Shown piece by piece: positions 10,322-20,319 of a stretch of 64,000 nucleotides of DNA. Each line of letters begins with the position of its first letter. Position 1 is the first letter of the stretch. Both the position numbers and the translations under genes were made by a program. A model generated the notes under the pieces. That model worked only from the letters and a program-made list of their open reading frames with translations, searched no databases and was not told the DNA's origin. The DNA is from Adiantum capillus-veneris (Eukaryota > Streptophyta > Polypodiopsida > Polypodiales > Pteridaceae). The DNA lies in contig CM043956.1 in NCBI GenBank assembly GCA_014529385.2, forward strand, positions 85,363,721 through 85,427,720, given 5' to 3'.

Positions 10322-11200
10322 TGGTGTAGCCAAAGCATCATTGTCAACCCTAGCAAAGGGCACAAAAAGTGATGTGTATGCTAATAAATGCATGGTAGAG
10401 GGCTAGAGTAGATGGGAAGAGCCTAGGAAGGCAAGTGGAAACGGAGATGTATGCTTTATGTGGTTTTTTAGGCCAGAAGAGCTCCAAAGTGCTCCAGATG
10501 GGGTAGCAGGTGAAGGATGTCTAAAGTGCTGTATTTTTTCATGGTGATGAAGGGCTTGAAGTGTTGAAGAAGTAGGTCCACACCGCTCATCAAACATAGC
10601 TACGATGTGCAAGTTATAATGCTTTAAAGGTGAAGGTGTTTGCAGATCTGCTGAGACGAACAGGGCAGGTGGTTCCAGGTTGTCCAAGCCAATTTCAATA
10701 GATAGATGTGTAGTGCTTAAATTATGGAGCTTGTCGATCTTTTCATATTGGAAATCTGAGTTTTGGATGCCAAGTTATTGCCAGTTCAAGTTTCATCGAG
10801 GGCTAGTTACGTGTCGATTGTGTCACCGCAATCAGTGTGTCATTTAATTTTTTTGAAGCCTTGACAAGAGTTGTATGCATTCTTTGCGACAAGTGAAGGC
10901 CGTGGGAATTTACAGCTCGTCAATTGGGCATCGGGTCGGCAAGGCACTGAAGTTTAGAGTCGACGACGACGGCTGCTAGACAAAATGGTACTAGATGTTT
11001 TTTTCAAGGTTTTGGGCTCTCAGTTCGAGGCCATCGGGTGGTCAAAATTCAGAGCAATCTGGTGGAGTTCAAGCTTGGGATGCTAGTTTTTTATGGAGTG
11101 TCATGGCTCGAGCATCGGACCCTTATGCATCAGATGGCAGCATCTGGAAGGTGGTGAAGGAAGAATGTTTTTTGTGACATTTAATAGGTGATTCTTTTGG
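10322..11200 (+). repeat. LTR-like repeat, truncated on the right
   Basis: It starts TGGTGTAGCCAAAGC and runs parallel to the LTR at 32,052. Shared landmarks are ATGTATGCTTTATGTGGTTT with AAGAGCTCCAAAG near 10,450-10,495, against ATGTATGACTTGATGTGGTT with AAGGGCTCCAAGG near 32,175-32,215. A second pair is GATGTGTAGTGCT near 10,705 and 32,405. Similarity fades before the 68-bp tandem repeat begins at 11,228. Confidence 0.5.
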
Positions 11201-11227
11201 TAACTTTGGAGACCTTGGAAGGTGAGT

Positions 11228-11532
11228 GCTCTCACCACCTTTGTATGATGTGTCCTTATGAGCATAATTGCCATGCTTTACTTAATGCAGTCCATTTGTA
11301 CCTAACCTTTGCAAAATGTATCTTTTTGATTATAGTCGTCTTGTTCTAATTTATGCAGTTCACTTGTACCACACCTTTGTACGATGTGTCTTTATGAGCG
11401 TGGTTTCCATGTTTTATGTTATGCAGTCCACTTATACCAAACCTTTTCACAATGTGTCTTTATGGTTATAGTCGTCATGTTCTAATTTATGCAGTTTCCT
11501 TATACTACACCTTTTGTGCATTGTATCTTTAT
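11228..11532. repeat. 68-bp tandem repeat, about 4.4 copies
   Basis: The anchor TGCAGT (then CACTT..TACC in most copies) recurs at 11,286, 11,354, 11,422 and 11,490, exactly 68 bases apart each time. Each unit also contains ACCTTT, ATGTGTCTTTATG and a GTCGTC/TGTTCTAA or ATGTT part. A partial copy precedes the first anchor. Confidence 0.85.
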
Positions 11533-12227
11533 GACTCATGGCCATCACAATCCATCTTAACGGGAATGTATGGCCATGAAACTGTGTACGGGTGGGGTAA
11601 GAACACTAATACCCACCCCTTAAAAGTTCCATGGCCATCTCAAATTGTCTTGATGGTCAAGTGCAACACAATTGCCAACTTTTAGCCGTTGGGTCCACAG
11701 CGAGCCCAAAGCCAAAAACTTGGCAATTGTGCCGCCTTAGACAGTCTTGACAGGAACATATGGCTAGGAAAATTTGTAGGGTGAGGGAAGTACATCAATA
11801 CCTACCCCTAGAAATCTTCATGTCCATCGTTACAGTCCAAGGCAGCACAATTGCCAACTTTTGGCCGTTGGACCCTCGGCAAGCCCAAAGCCAAAAAAAT
11901 TGACGATTGTGCCGCCTTGATCAACGAGACCAGAATGGATTCCCATGAAACTTTGTGAGGGTATGGGAAGCACAATAATCCCACCCTTGAAAAGTTTCAT
12001 GTCCATCGCAATCCGTCTCATTAGTCAAGGGTGGCACATTCTCCAACTTTTGGCCATTGGGCCCTTGGCGAGCCCAAAGCCAAACAAAATTGGAGAGACT
12101 GTGCGACCCTGGACCAATGAGACAAGAATGGGTGCCCATAAAACTATGTGGGGCTAGGTAAATCACACTAATACCCACCCTTATAAAGTTTCATGGCCAT
12201 CATATATCGTCTCGACAATCAAGCCAG
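11533..12227. repeat. Palindromic ~190-bp satellite, left block
   Basis: Three units have anchors (CCAACTTTT.GCC..TGG) at about 11,674, 11,853 and 12,042, so the spacing is 179-189 bases; a partial unit begins near 11,533. Each unit is itself an inverted repeat. TTTCATGGCCATC, the ..GTCTC..GTCAAG part and GCACA.TTGCCAACTTTTGGC on the left are answered by GCCCAAAGCCAAAAA..TTGGC..TTGTGCC and GGCCATGAAACTT on the right. A second short inverted repeat (GTGTACGGGTGGGG with CCCACCCC) links units. The block is cut at 12,227 by the Ty3 element and resumes at 22,308. Confidence 0.8.
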
Positions 12228-14226
12228 TGAGAGTGGATTTTTTGAGATGGGGCTCAACTCAAGGCTCCCACCAGACAACCACTCCGTGAGACCCTACACA
12301 CGCATATTTCTTAGGGGCACCACCCTCTTTTTTGGAGAAAGAAGGAAACCAAAACAAACCATATACAACACACACACACACACACACACTCACACCTTCC
12401 TTATGTGCTTCAACACAAAATGCCCTTTAACCATTCAACACACACTCCTTAAGAAATCCCTTTGAACACTGCACAAACTCACATGCAAAGATTGACCGGC
12501 CTTCACCATATTATTGCTCATAGACTTCTAAGAAAAGCAAGCACAAAACCTCAAAACTCAAAACACTATAATGCACAAATACTTGACAACTCCTTTCCTT
12601 TCCCAAAAGAAGAGACTACTTACACACATAAGGCGGCATGCATAGAGAGCTTTTCTCCATCTATGCAGCCCCAAGACTTACTTACACACAACATAAGGAG
12701 AGAAGCCAAGCAAATAGACACCATGGTGCACAAAAAACTTTCTCAACAAACAAGCAACCCAATGACCACAAAATATGAGAAGCTGCCAAGATATGCTTAC
12801 CAATTTTACATGCGTTTAGAGCAAAAGTGTGACGACGACACCCCAATTGCAACAATTTGTTGATCAAACCATGAGATATATCATTAAACTTGATATCCTT
12901 CCTCTCATATAGAATCTACAATCCTTATTTAGGGATGAGTATGGTAAGAGAAATGTTTGCAAGAGAATGGTAGAAATAGCATATTGATGCTCTCTATATG
13001 GTGCCGCTTATGATAGCGAGCTTAGGAAATGGATAGGGAGACAAGAGGAGAGAGAGATATTAGGGCTTCCCTAACCTTAGAGGAGCTTATTTACAGCAAT
13101 GGAGTAGGTGTGTGTATTTTTGTGCTTGCCAAAGGGCCTTTTTATAGCTGTACAAGACCTTGGGTTAGGTTAAACTTGACTAGGGTAGGTAATTAACCAT
13201 AGTTAGGTTCCCTTTTGACCATTCCTTCAATTATGCAAATAAGGGACTTATTTTTTCATTAAAAATAGCCTTTTAGGTCGTGGAGGATCCATAAGGGTTG
13301 ATAATGTATGTGGGCCCCACCATGATGTCCCTCCAATGGCTCCTACAGAGTGTCCCCATCCTGTTTGTTGTGTCTCTGGAAGCATCTTGAGCCGAACCCT
13401 CCACATGCAAGTGGTTTTTAACTCCCCATTGGTATTTTAGAATGTTGGAGAAGTCAAGAAAACTTTTCACCTTTGTGGTTTACCTGATTGTAACTTTGAC
13501 CTGTAGTAACAGTGTCCGCAGCACCTTGTTTTCACCATAACTTTCAGCCTGTAACTCAGAATTGGGTGCTGTAAAAGGAAAATTTGACCTTCTCAAAGTG
13601 TTTAAGATGATTTTGGAGTGTTTCTCAAGTATACCCATGAGCTGAGGCGTTCAAGATGCATCCAAAACACCTTTTGAACCAAGTCTCCTTGTAGGGGGCC
13701 CTTTAGCATGCATCCAAGGTGTAGCATGCCTTTTTCAAAAGAGAATCCACCTTAAATAAATGAGGTAGTGTCCAATAAAGTTTGATTTATTGGGGATATA
13801 CATTATATTTAAGATTTGTTGATGAACACAAGTAAATGATCCAAGAGTTGGGTCACATAGTGGTGGGGAAGGGAAGGCCTACAAGGTTAACCCTATCCTT
13901 GAGAGAAGATGGGTAAGATAAGTGCCCATAAATTTTTATTTACAAATTATGGGATGTAGATAGCTATTTAAATTAGTAAAGGTAATTAGTTAAAAGAATA
14001 TACAATAAAGAAACTAGGAGAGTAGAATTAAGTTTACGATTTACATTTAGCATGAAGAGAGAAATATGATGTAAATGCATAAAGATCTAAGAAGGATAAT
14101 GTGTTTGTATGGAAAAAGGCTATTACGAAAAGAGAAAATGAACACTAGGTTAAAACTTTGATAGAAAATATATACATTTGAGTAGAAATGTAGTGCAAAT
14201 GCAAGGTTACCATTTAACGCTACTCA
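12228..14226 (-). repeat. 3' LTR of the Ty3 element (1999 bp)
   Basis: Aligned almost base for base with 20,320-22,307. Differences are scattered substitutions and small indels, so the insertion is not very old. A TATA box on the minus strand (TATAAAAA, plus-strand 13,139-13,146) is conserved in both copies. A CA microsatellite lies at about 12,369-12,390. Open frames inside (for example 12,462-12,863) are conserved only because both LTRs share them; they do not resemble a protein family. Confidence 0.95.
13139..13146 (-). promoter_or_regulatory. TATA box in 3' LTR
   Basis: The minus strand reads CTATAAAAAGGCC. The same sequence is in the 5' LTR at 21,225-21,232, where it would drive the element's own transcript. 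Confidence 0.55.
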
Positions 14227-14245
14227 TATTAGCCCTCCCCCTTCA
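14227..14245 (-). other. Polypurine tract
   Basis: The minus strand reads GAAGGGGGAGGGCTAATA immediately before the TGAG start of the 3' LTR. A second long purine run on the minus strand (A/G-rich, plus-strand 14,282-14,345) lies just upstream. Confidence 0.7.
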
Positions 14246-14392
14246 TCTAAGATCATTCATGCTCCTAGATGAAACAAAAGAGTTTTTTCCTTTTTTTTTT
14301 CTTTCTTTTTTTTTTCTTTTTTTTCTTTTTTTCCTAAAAAAAGGAGGAGTGATATACACTCTTTTACTCCATTAGACCTGCTTTTCATTACC

Positions 14393-17300
14393 TCAATCCC
14401 ATAAATCGGAGATGGGAGGGTTGCCTTGGGTATGTTGAGATTCCAAGGCTGGTTCTTCTTTGCACATCAAAGCTTTAAAAATAGGTGGAGCATTTTCCAA
14501 GCCGAAGGGAGCCATGCCAATTTGGATCTTAGACGATGTAGGTAGATGACTTCCTATCAACGGATTGATACGTTGAAAGTAGGGCTTTAATCTCCATCCA
14601 TTGACTCTGGTCTTGTGGAGTTTTCCTAATAAATCTGCTAATCTGTAACTACCATTCCCAAACTTTGTTTTTATCATAAAAGGTCCCTCCCATCTTTGCA
14701 AAAACTTTTTTTAAAGTCGAGTATCAAGTCGGTTATCATAGCGAAGAACCAACATACCTTCTTTCAATCCTTTCCCCTTGAGCTTCTTGTTGATTTTGTC
14801 CCTTTGGCTTGTGGCTTGGGCAATGTAATAGTCGATGGACTCTTCTCTATCAAGCTCAAGTCGTTGAAGATCTAAAATTCTTTCCTGCAAAGCTTCTTTT
14901 GGCCTCTTTGCTCCCCGTGAGAGAATGCGTAAGCTTGCAATCTCCACCTCAATAGGATGAAGTGCCTCCTGTCCATATACCAAATGAAAAGGAGTGAATT
15001 GAGTGGATACCTTGAAAGATGTTCTGTATGCCCATAGAGCTGCAGTCAAATGACGATCCCAGTCGTTTGGTCGATCTGCAACCTGCTTAGAAATGATCTT
15101 ACATATCATACCATTCACCTTTTCAACCAACCCATTGCACTGAGGGTAGTAAGTTGTAGAATGAAAATGTTTGACTTTTAACTTTGTCAAAAGATTATCT
15201 AGGAGCTTTGCTCTAAACCCTGGACCACAATCTGACAAAATCTCTAGTGGTGTGCCGAATCTACTGCATATGTGATCAAAGATAAATTTTGATACCTCCT
15301 CGGCTGTAATTTGTGTTGTACTTGCTACCTCCGCCCATCGTGTCATGTAATCTACTCCCACAATGATGAAGAACTTCCCGGTAGATGTGCGAGGTAAGGG
15401 GCCTATTGCATCCACACCCCACTTCTCAAAAGGACCATAAGAAATTATTGGAACTCGAGGTTCGTAAGTGAGTCGTCGATTTCCAGCAATCTGACAACCT
15501 TTGCATGAATTACACCAATGCTGGACATCACGGTGTAGACTTGGCCAAACAAACCCTGCTTGCAAAATCTTCCTATTTGTAATATCATGAGAAAAATGAC
15601 CCCCACAGACATCATCATGGCATGAAAAGAGGATTCTCTCTATTTCTTGAACAGAGGGCACCTTTCTTAGCACCAAATCTTTCCCTTTATGATACAGATC
15701 ATCTCCTATGAGTTGGTAAGGAGTTGCCTTTTTTACCAACCTATGCCTTTGCACTTTATCCAAGTGTTTAGGGCACTCACCAGTTTGGAGGAAAAATATG
15801 ATGTCCTTCAATTCCTCTTGGCCTTGGTACATTGGTTCGTAGAGCTTCACACCTCCCACCATGATCTGAAGTTTCTCATTGGCGAGATAATCTGCTTCCT
15901 TGTTGAGGGTTCTCACAACATGCTGTACCTGTGTAGCTTCAAAGTTCTTTATCAAAGCCTTCACCTGTCTAAGCCACTCCACTAGAGTAGGGTTCTTGCA
16001 CTTCCATATCCCTTGGATTTGCCTAATAACTAGTAAGGAGTCACCTCTTATTATAAGTCTTTCGATGCTAAGTTTTCTGCATTCTTCAAGCCCCAACTTT
16101 AAGGTGACATAATCAGCCTCATTATTAGAATGAACATTTTCCAAGGTGATACCTTTCTTAACAAGAACTTCCCTTTGTGGACTTAGAATAAGAACCCCCC
16201 CTGCTGCCTGATCGTGTTGTCGTCGGTAAGCTCCATCAAAGCACAAAATGTGTGCATTGTCCATCTCATCCTCATTATTTTGTGGTGTAGCTTTGTCTCC
16301 TGCCTTTGGTGACTCTTTCCTTTCTCTCACTTTGTATGTGAGAATGTCTGCAAGACCTGCCCTTGTGCTATCTTCCACAAGAAAAGTGTATTCGAACTCT
16401 TGAAGTTCTAGAACCCATTTGGCTATCCTAGACGAGAGGCTCATGTGTTGCACAACATATGGTAAATTGTTTTCCATGGTGAGAATGACAAATGGTGCAG
16501 GTAAGAGATATGATCGGAACTTTCTTACCGCAAACATAATTGTGAATACCACCTTCTCCATATCGGTGTAGCCCTTCTCTGCAGCGGTCATGACTTTGCT
16601 TGCAAAGTATACTGGACTCATGTAGCATGTTTTTGGGTCTTTTTGCATGAGAACTACACCGATGGCCTCCATTCCTACACTTGGCGTGATGTAATATATG
16701 TCCTTTGGATTTGGTGGCATTATTGTTGGAAGAGAGTTGAGAATACCCTTTACTTCAGTAAAGCATAATTCGTGTTCCTCTCTCCATTCAAATGTGGGTT
16801 TTTTTGCTAGCTTGTGCAAAGGTGCAATAGATTCCGCTAGAAGGTGAATGAAACGAGACATGTACCTTACTTTGTGGTTGAAAGTCATGAGCTCCTTGGT
16901 TGTCGTTGGTGGTTGTAGTGACAAGAGAGCATTTACTTTTGATGGATCCACTTGAATTCCTTGCAAAGAAACCACATGACCTAGCAATACCACTTGTGAC
17001 TTTGCAATGTGACACTTCTCAGGATTAAGCTGTCCCCCAAATTGATGAAGCCTCCTAAGCCCCTCCTCAAATTTTTGGCAATGAAGTCTTTGGCTACTAT
17101 AGATACAGAAGTCATCCGTTAAAACCCTAATTGACTTTCCAAAGAAGGGCTGAAAGACAAGAGTTGTAAACCTTATAAAGGTACTAGGAGCATTTGCGAG
17201 CCCAAATGGCATCACTCTATAGGCAAAGCAACCCCAAGGTGTGATGAAAGTGGTTTTTAACTGATCTTCTTCTGCTATTCTGATTTGAAAATACCCTGAA

Positions 17301-18520
17301 TACCCATCACACAATGTGTAACATTCATAGCCGGCTACTTCGTTTAAGATTTCATCTTGGAAAGGAAGAGGAAAATGATCCCTCTTTGTTGCAGCATTGA
17401 GCGGTTTGTAGTCAACACAGACCCTCCATTTTCCGTTCTTTTTAGGGGTTACTACAATTGGGGACACCCACTCAAAGTTAGACACAGGGTAAATGAAACC
17501 AGCTTTGAGGAGTCGGTTAACCTCTGTCAAAAGTGCCTCTTGTTGTATTTTTCCTAGGCGCCTTAGCTTTTGAGCCACAGGTTTAGTACCTGGTTTTAAT
17601 TCTATGCCATGCTCTATAACATCCACACCTCTAATTTGTGAGTAATCAGTGATAAACAAATTGGGATACCTCTTGAGAATATCGATGTAGGACCGCTTCT
17701 CCTCAGGGGTAAGATCTTTTGCAAGCATCCTCTCAAAGTCTTCAAAGTGCTTGTGGTCACCTTTGTCATCCTTTGTTTGCTCCTTTGTTGGGTCAACCTC
17801 TATTGATGGAGTTTTTGATGTGTTGAAGATGATTCCCATTACCTCCAAAGATGATTCTTCTTCGCTATTGGATGTAGTGGTTGAACTTTCCTCGTCGCTT
17901 GAGCCAAAAATCTCTTCAATTTCTTCATTAGCCGTGGTCTCATAGTTGATGTCGAGCTTCTTTCCTTCATGCCAATCGTATACTACATGTTGCCCCTTTT
18001 TGAGAATCAATTGTCCTCGTCCCCATTTTTGATCTGCATTCACAGCAATGAGCCAAGGCCTCCCTAGGATGATGGGATAGCCCTCCCCTTTGGCTGGCAT
18101 AACATACATGTCCACACGTGCATCTATATTACATACAGAAACTTTTACATTCTCGATGATCCCTAGGCACTTCACACTTGCATTGTTGGCCACCCTAGCT
18201 TGACAATTAGAGGATTTAGTGATTTAAAGCCCTAGTCTATTTATGGCTCTTTCCGTGATCACACACATTTTTGCTCCACCATCAACATACACATTGGATA
18301 CCTTCCTACCCCTTACATAAGCATATACAATAGGTTCCACATCTTGTTGTGGCTTTGAAGTCAATGCCTTTACTGTCACCTTTTCTTTCTTTCTTGGGAG
18401 TCTTGTGCTTACAAATTTGGACCAGTGCTTTCTCACCTTGGGTGATAGATGTAGGAGTTGAGGCCAAGAAATATTGGGCTTTTGAGTTTGCAAATCTTCT
18501 AAGATGTTGTAGGGTTCCAT
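14393..18520 (-). pseudogene. pol: pol: protease, RT, RNase H, archaeal-like RNase H, integrase
   Basis: The largest open part is 18,193-14,711 (1160 codons; it opens at a GTG, so the frame really continues from upstream). Upstream in frame is the protease site YVDGGAKMCV. Numbering from 18,193: protease end ILGRPWL at 42-48; RT about 190-430 with D296 (LCDGYSGY) and LTDD at 358-361; RNase H about 495-620; second RNase H about 648-775 with D653, E692, D718 and D768; integrase zinc finger H859, H866, C897, C900, then D928, D988, E1024. The GPF/Y motif WEGPFMIKTKFGNGSYRL lies beyond the stop at 14,711-14,713, in frame, up to 14,393. No chromodomain is seen. In-frame stops at 18,224-18,226 and 14,711-14,713 make it a pseudogene. 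Family certain. Confidence 0.93.
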
Positions 18521-18571
18521 ATTCTTTCCTAATGGAAAATCGTTGATTCCGATCTCCCTTCGCCTTGACCT

Positions 18572-19705
18572 CTACTTCTTGCCTCCTTCCTCCTTCTTTG
18601 ACTTTTTCTTCCTCTCCTTCCTTGCAGGTTCTGACTCTTCATTCCTTGTGTCTTCATCCTTGTTGTGTGCTCTTGTGTGCTTTTCTTCTGGCATAACATC
18701 AAAATGTATAGGGCTCACCTCTATCCCCTCTTCCAGCTTTATGACGTTTACTCCTCTCTCTTCCTCCACTGGTGGGACAGGAGGGATGTTTGCCACTGGA
18801 GGTGGTGGTGGTCGACGAAGAATTTGCGGGGCTTGAGCATGCTCTTGCTGCACCATGAGCGGAGGGGGTCTAGGAGGGTATATGTCCCCTGGACGCCTTC
18901 GAGGGTGAGGGAAATTATACATGCCATGACCAACTTCGTTGCAATTCCAGCATCTCAACTCTTGTGATTGATGTCGTTGATTGCGATTCCCTTCTCTTGG
19001 TTGTCGTTGTTGGGGTAGGCCCTGCACTAGGTTCAAGGTGAGACTCACTAGTTGTTGAGTTAATCTTTTAAAGATCTCTTGTTGTGATCCTTCCCCTATT
19101 TGTGAAGTTTGGGCAAGAGAGCCCCTAACTTGTGCTCCCGTGCTTGGTGAAGAATCCCTCTCAATGACTTCATTTAGGTCCCTTGTTCTATGTGCTTGAA
19201 AATTTAACTTCTTGAATTTGACCATGGCCACCTCACGTGCTTCCTCAAATGTTGATGGGAATTTTAACTCTACCTTGGTCTTCAAAATTGGATACAAGCC
19301 AACCATGAACCTATCTTTCTTTAGAAAGTTTGGTGCACCACCTTGGTTTTGTAAGGTAGCCTCCCATCTATCCCATAGGTTAAGGAAAACGGCCTCATAA
19401 GATGGGTAGTCTTCAAGGAATACCTGTTTATGTTGAAGTAGACACTTCCAAAGACCCTCTGGAGTATCTCCTTGCCCAAATTTGGCAAGAAAAATTGCAT
19501 GTAGCCTCTCCCAATTGGTTTTGTTTTGAGGTTGCAAGGCCTCGTACCATGCCTTAGCCTCCCCTTTGAGAACAAGTGGAAAAGCACGCAGCTTTACCTC
19601 TTCTTGATCTCTCCCAGAGATGAGGTGTGCCATCTCCAAACTATCCAGAAATTCTTGTGCATCCTCACTATTTTTAGAATGAAAGGTAGGAAAAGTGCTT
19701 GACAT
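18572..19705 (-). pseudogene. gag: gag polyprotein of the Ty3 element
   Basis: The open frame runs 19,762-18,572, but its first codon is GTG. The first ATG, at 19,705, gives MSSTFPTFHSKNSEDAQEFL, and the related element at 39,012 starts at the matching place (MESVAFPTFKGN), so I choose 19,705. The capsid region includes EAKAWYEALQPQNKTNWERL and FLAKFGQGDTPEGLW. Then come a Gln-rich part, one zinc knuckle CWNCNEVGHGMYNF, a Pro-rich part and a Lys/Glu tail. The knuckle should be CX2CX4HX4C, but its last Cys is Phe. The frame ends at a TAG (18,572-18,574), and the same frame continues into protease. Gag would pack the element RNA into virus-like particles. Confidence 0.88.
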
Positions 19706-19758
19706 TTTTACAATACAAGGAGGCTTGTGTACCACAAAGTTTTGACTACGATGAGTGA

Positions 19759-19971
19759 TCACATCAAAATGAAAATATATACATCAAGTGTTAGTTCATA
19801 ATTTATCATAGGCAAAATAAAAGGGTTGATTGAGGCATTAATTTCATTAAGGCGAGTGGGTCCAAAAATTATCCTAATGGTTGCTTGAAATCTAAATTTT
19901 GTAGCAATTATGATGTGCACAGATTGACGAGCTATGGGTGTAAAAGGAGAAGTAGCTCCAGGTTGGTTCAT
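19759..19971 (-). CDS. Leader ORF 2 upstream of gag, unknown function
   Basis: A 70-codon frame on the minus strand. Its stop TGA (19,761-19,759) overlaps the opening codon of the gag frame by two bases, though the first gag ATG is 54 bases further on. Its core, QSVHIIIATKFRFQATIRII and then FGPTRLNEINASINPFILP, repeats the pattern of leader ORF 1 (20,055-20,285) and of the ORF at 38,710-38,928 in another element. Conservation between elements suggests a real peptide or a duplicated coding segment. I do not recognise the family. Confidence 0.5.
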   Translation of the reverse strand: MNQPGATSPFTPIARQSVHIIIATKFRFQATIRIIFGPTRLNEINASINPFILPMINYELTLDVYIFILM

Positions 19972-20054
19972 GTGACAATGTGTTCTCCTTTTTCTTTCTC
20001 TTGAAGAAAATTTCCTTTGAGTGGATCGCTATCTAAGCGCCTCTTGTCCCTGCC

Positions 20055-20285
20055 TCAAAACAAAATAAAAACATGGACATCAAATGAATCATCATAATTA
20101 ATGAATGGAAGAGTGATGGGATTTGGAGATGCCAAGATTTCACCAAGTCTTTCTGGTCCAAACATAAAAACAATGCGTTGTTGGTAAAAACATTTGCGAT
20201 CTACACAAATGTTAATTATGATGCGTTGTGAAAAATGAAAAGCATATGGTGCAACTCTATTGTTCATGAGGAGAATAGAAGGCAA
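20055..20285 (-). CDS. Leader ORF 1 between PBS and gag, unknown function
   Basis: A 76-codon frame starting 8 bases after the PBS. Its core FGPERLGEILASPNPITLPF followed by INYDDSFDVHVFIL matches leader ORF 2 (FGPTRLNEINASINPFILP) and the leader ORF at 38,710-38,928 (GGERFFEVLASDQPFVLP). The pattern is hydrophobic beta-like strands around G..R..E..AS..P..LP. Because two copies lie in tandem here and one in a different element, this is a conserved leader module of these Ty3 elements. Function unknown. Confidence 0.5.
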   Translation of the reverse strand: MPSILLMNNRVAPYAFHFSQRIIINICVDRKCFYQQRIVFMFGPERLGEILASPNPITLPFINYDDSFDVHVFILF

Positions 20286-20292
20286 TTAGGAA

Positions 20293-20313
20293 CGTTCCTC
20301 AGTGGGGGCACCA
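20293..20313 (-). other. Primer binding site
   Basis: The minus strand reads TGGTGCCCCCACTGAGGAAC, starting six bases after the 5' LTR end. TGG pairs with the CCA end of a tRNA. I cannot name the tRNA safely. The same motif with one base changed is the PBS at 38,169-38,186. Confidence 0.75.
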
Positions 20314-20319
20314 CTTTTA

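Noticed and set aside
12462-12863. 133-codon ORF conserved at 20,424-20,951
   Set aside because: Conserved only because both lie in the two LTRs of one element; no family resemblance and no independent support.
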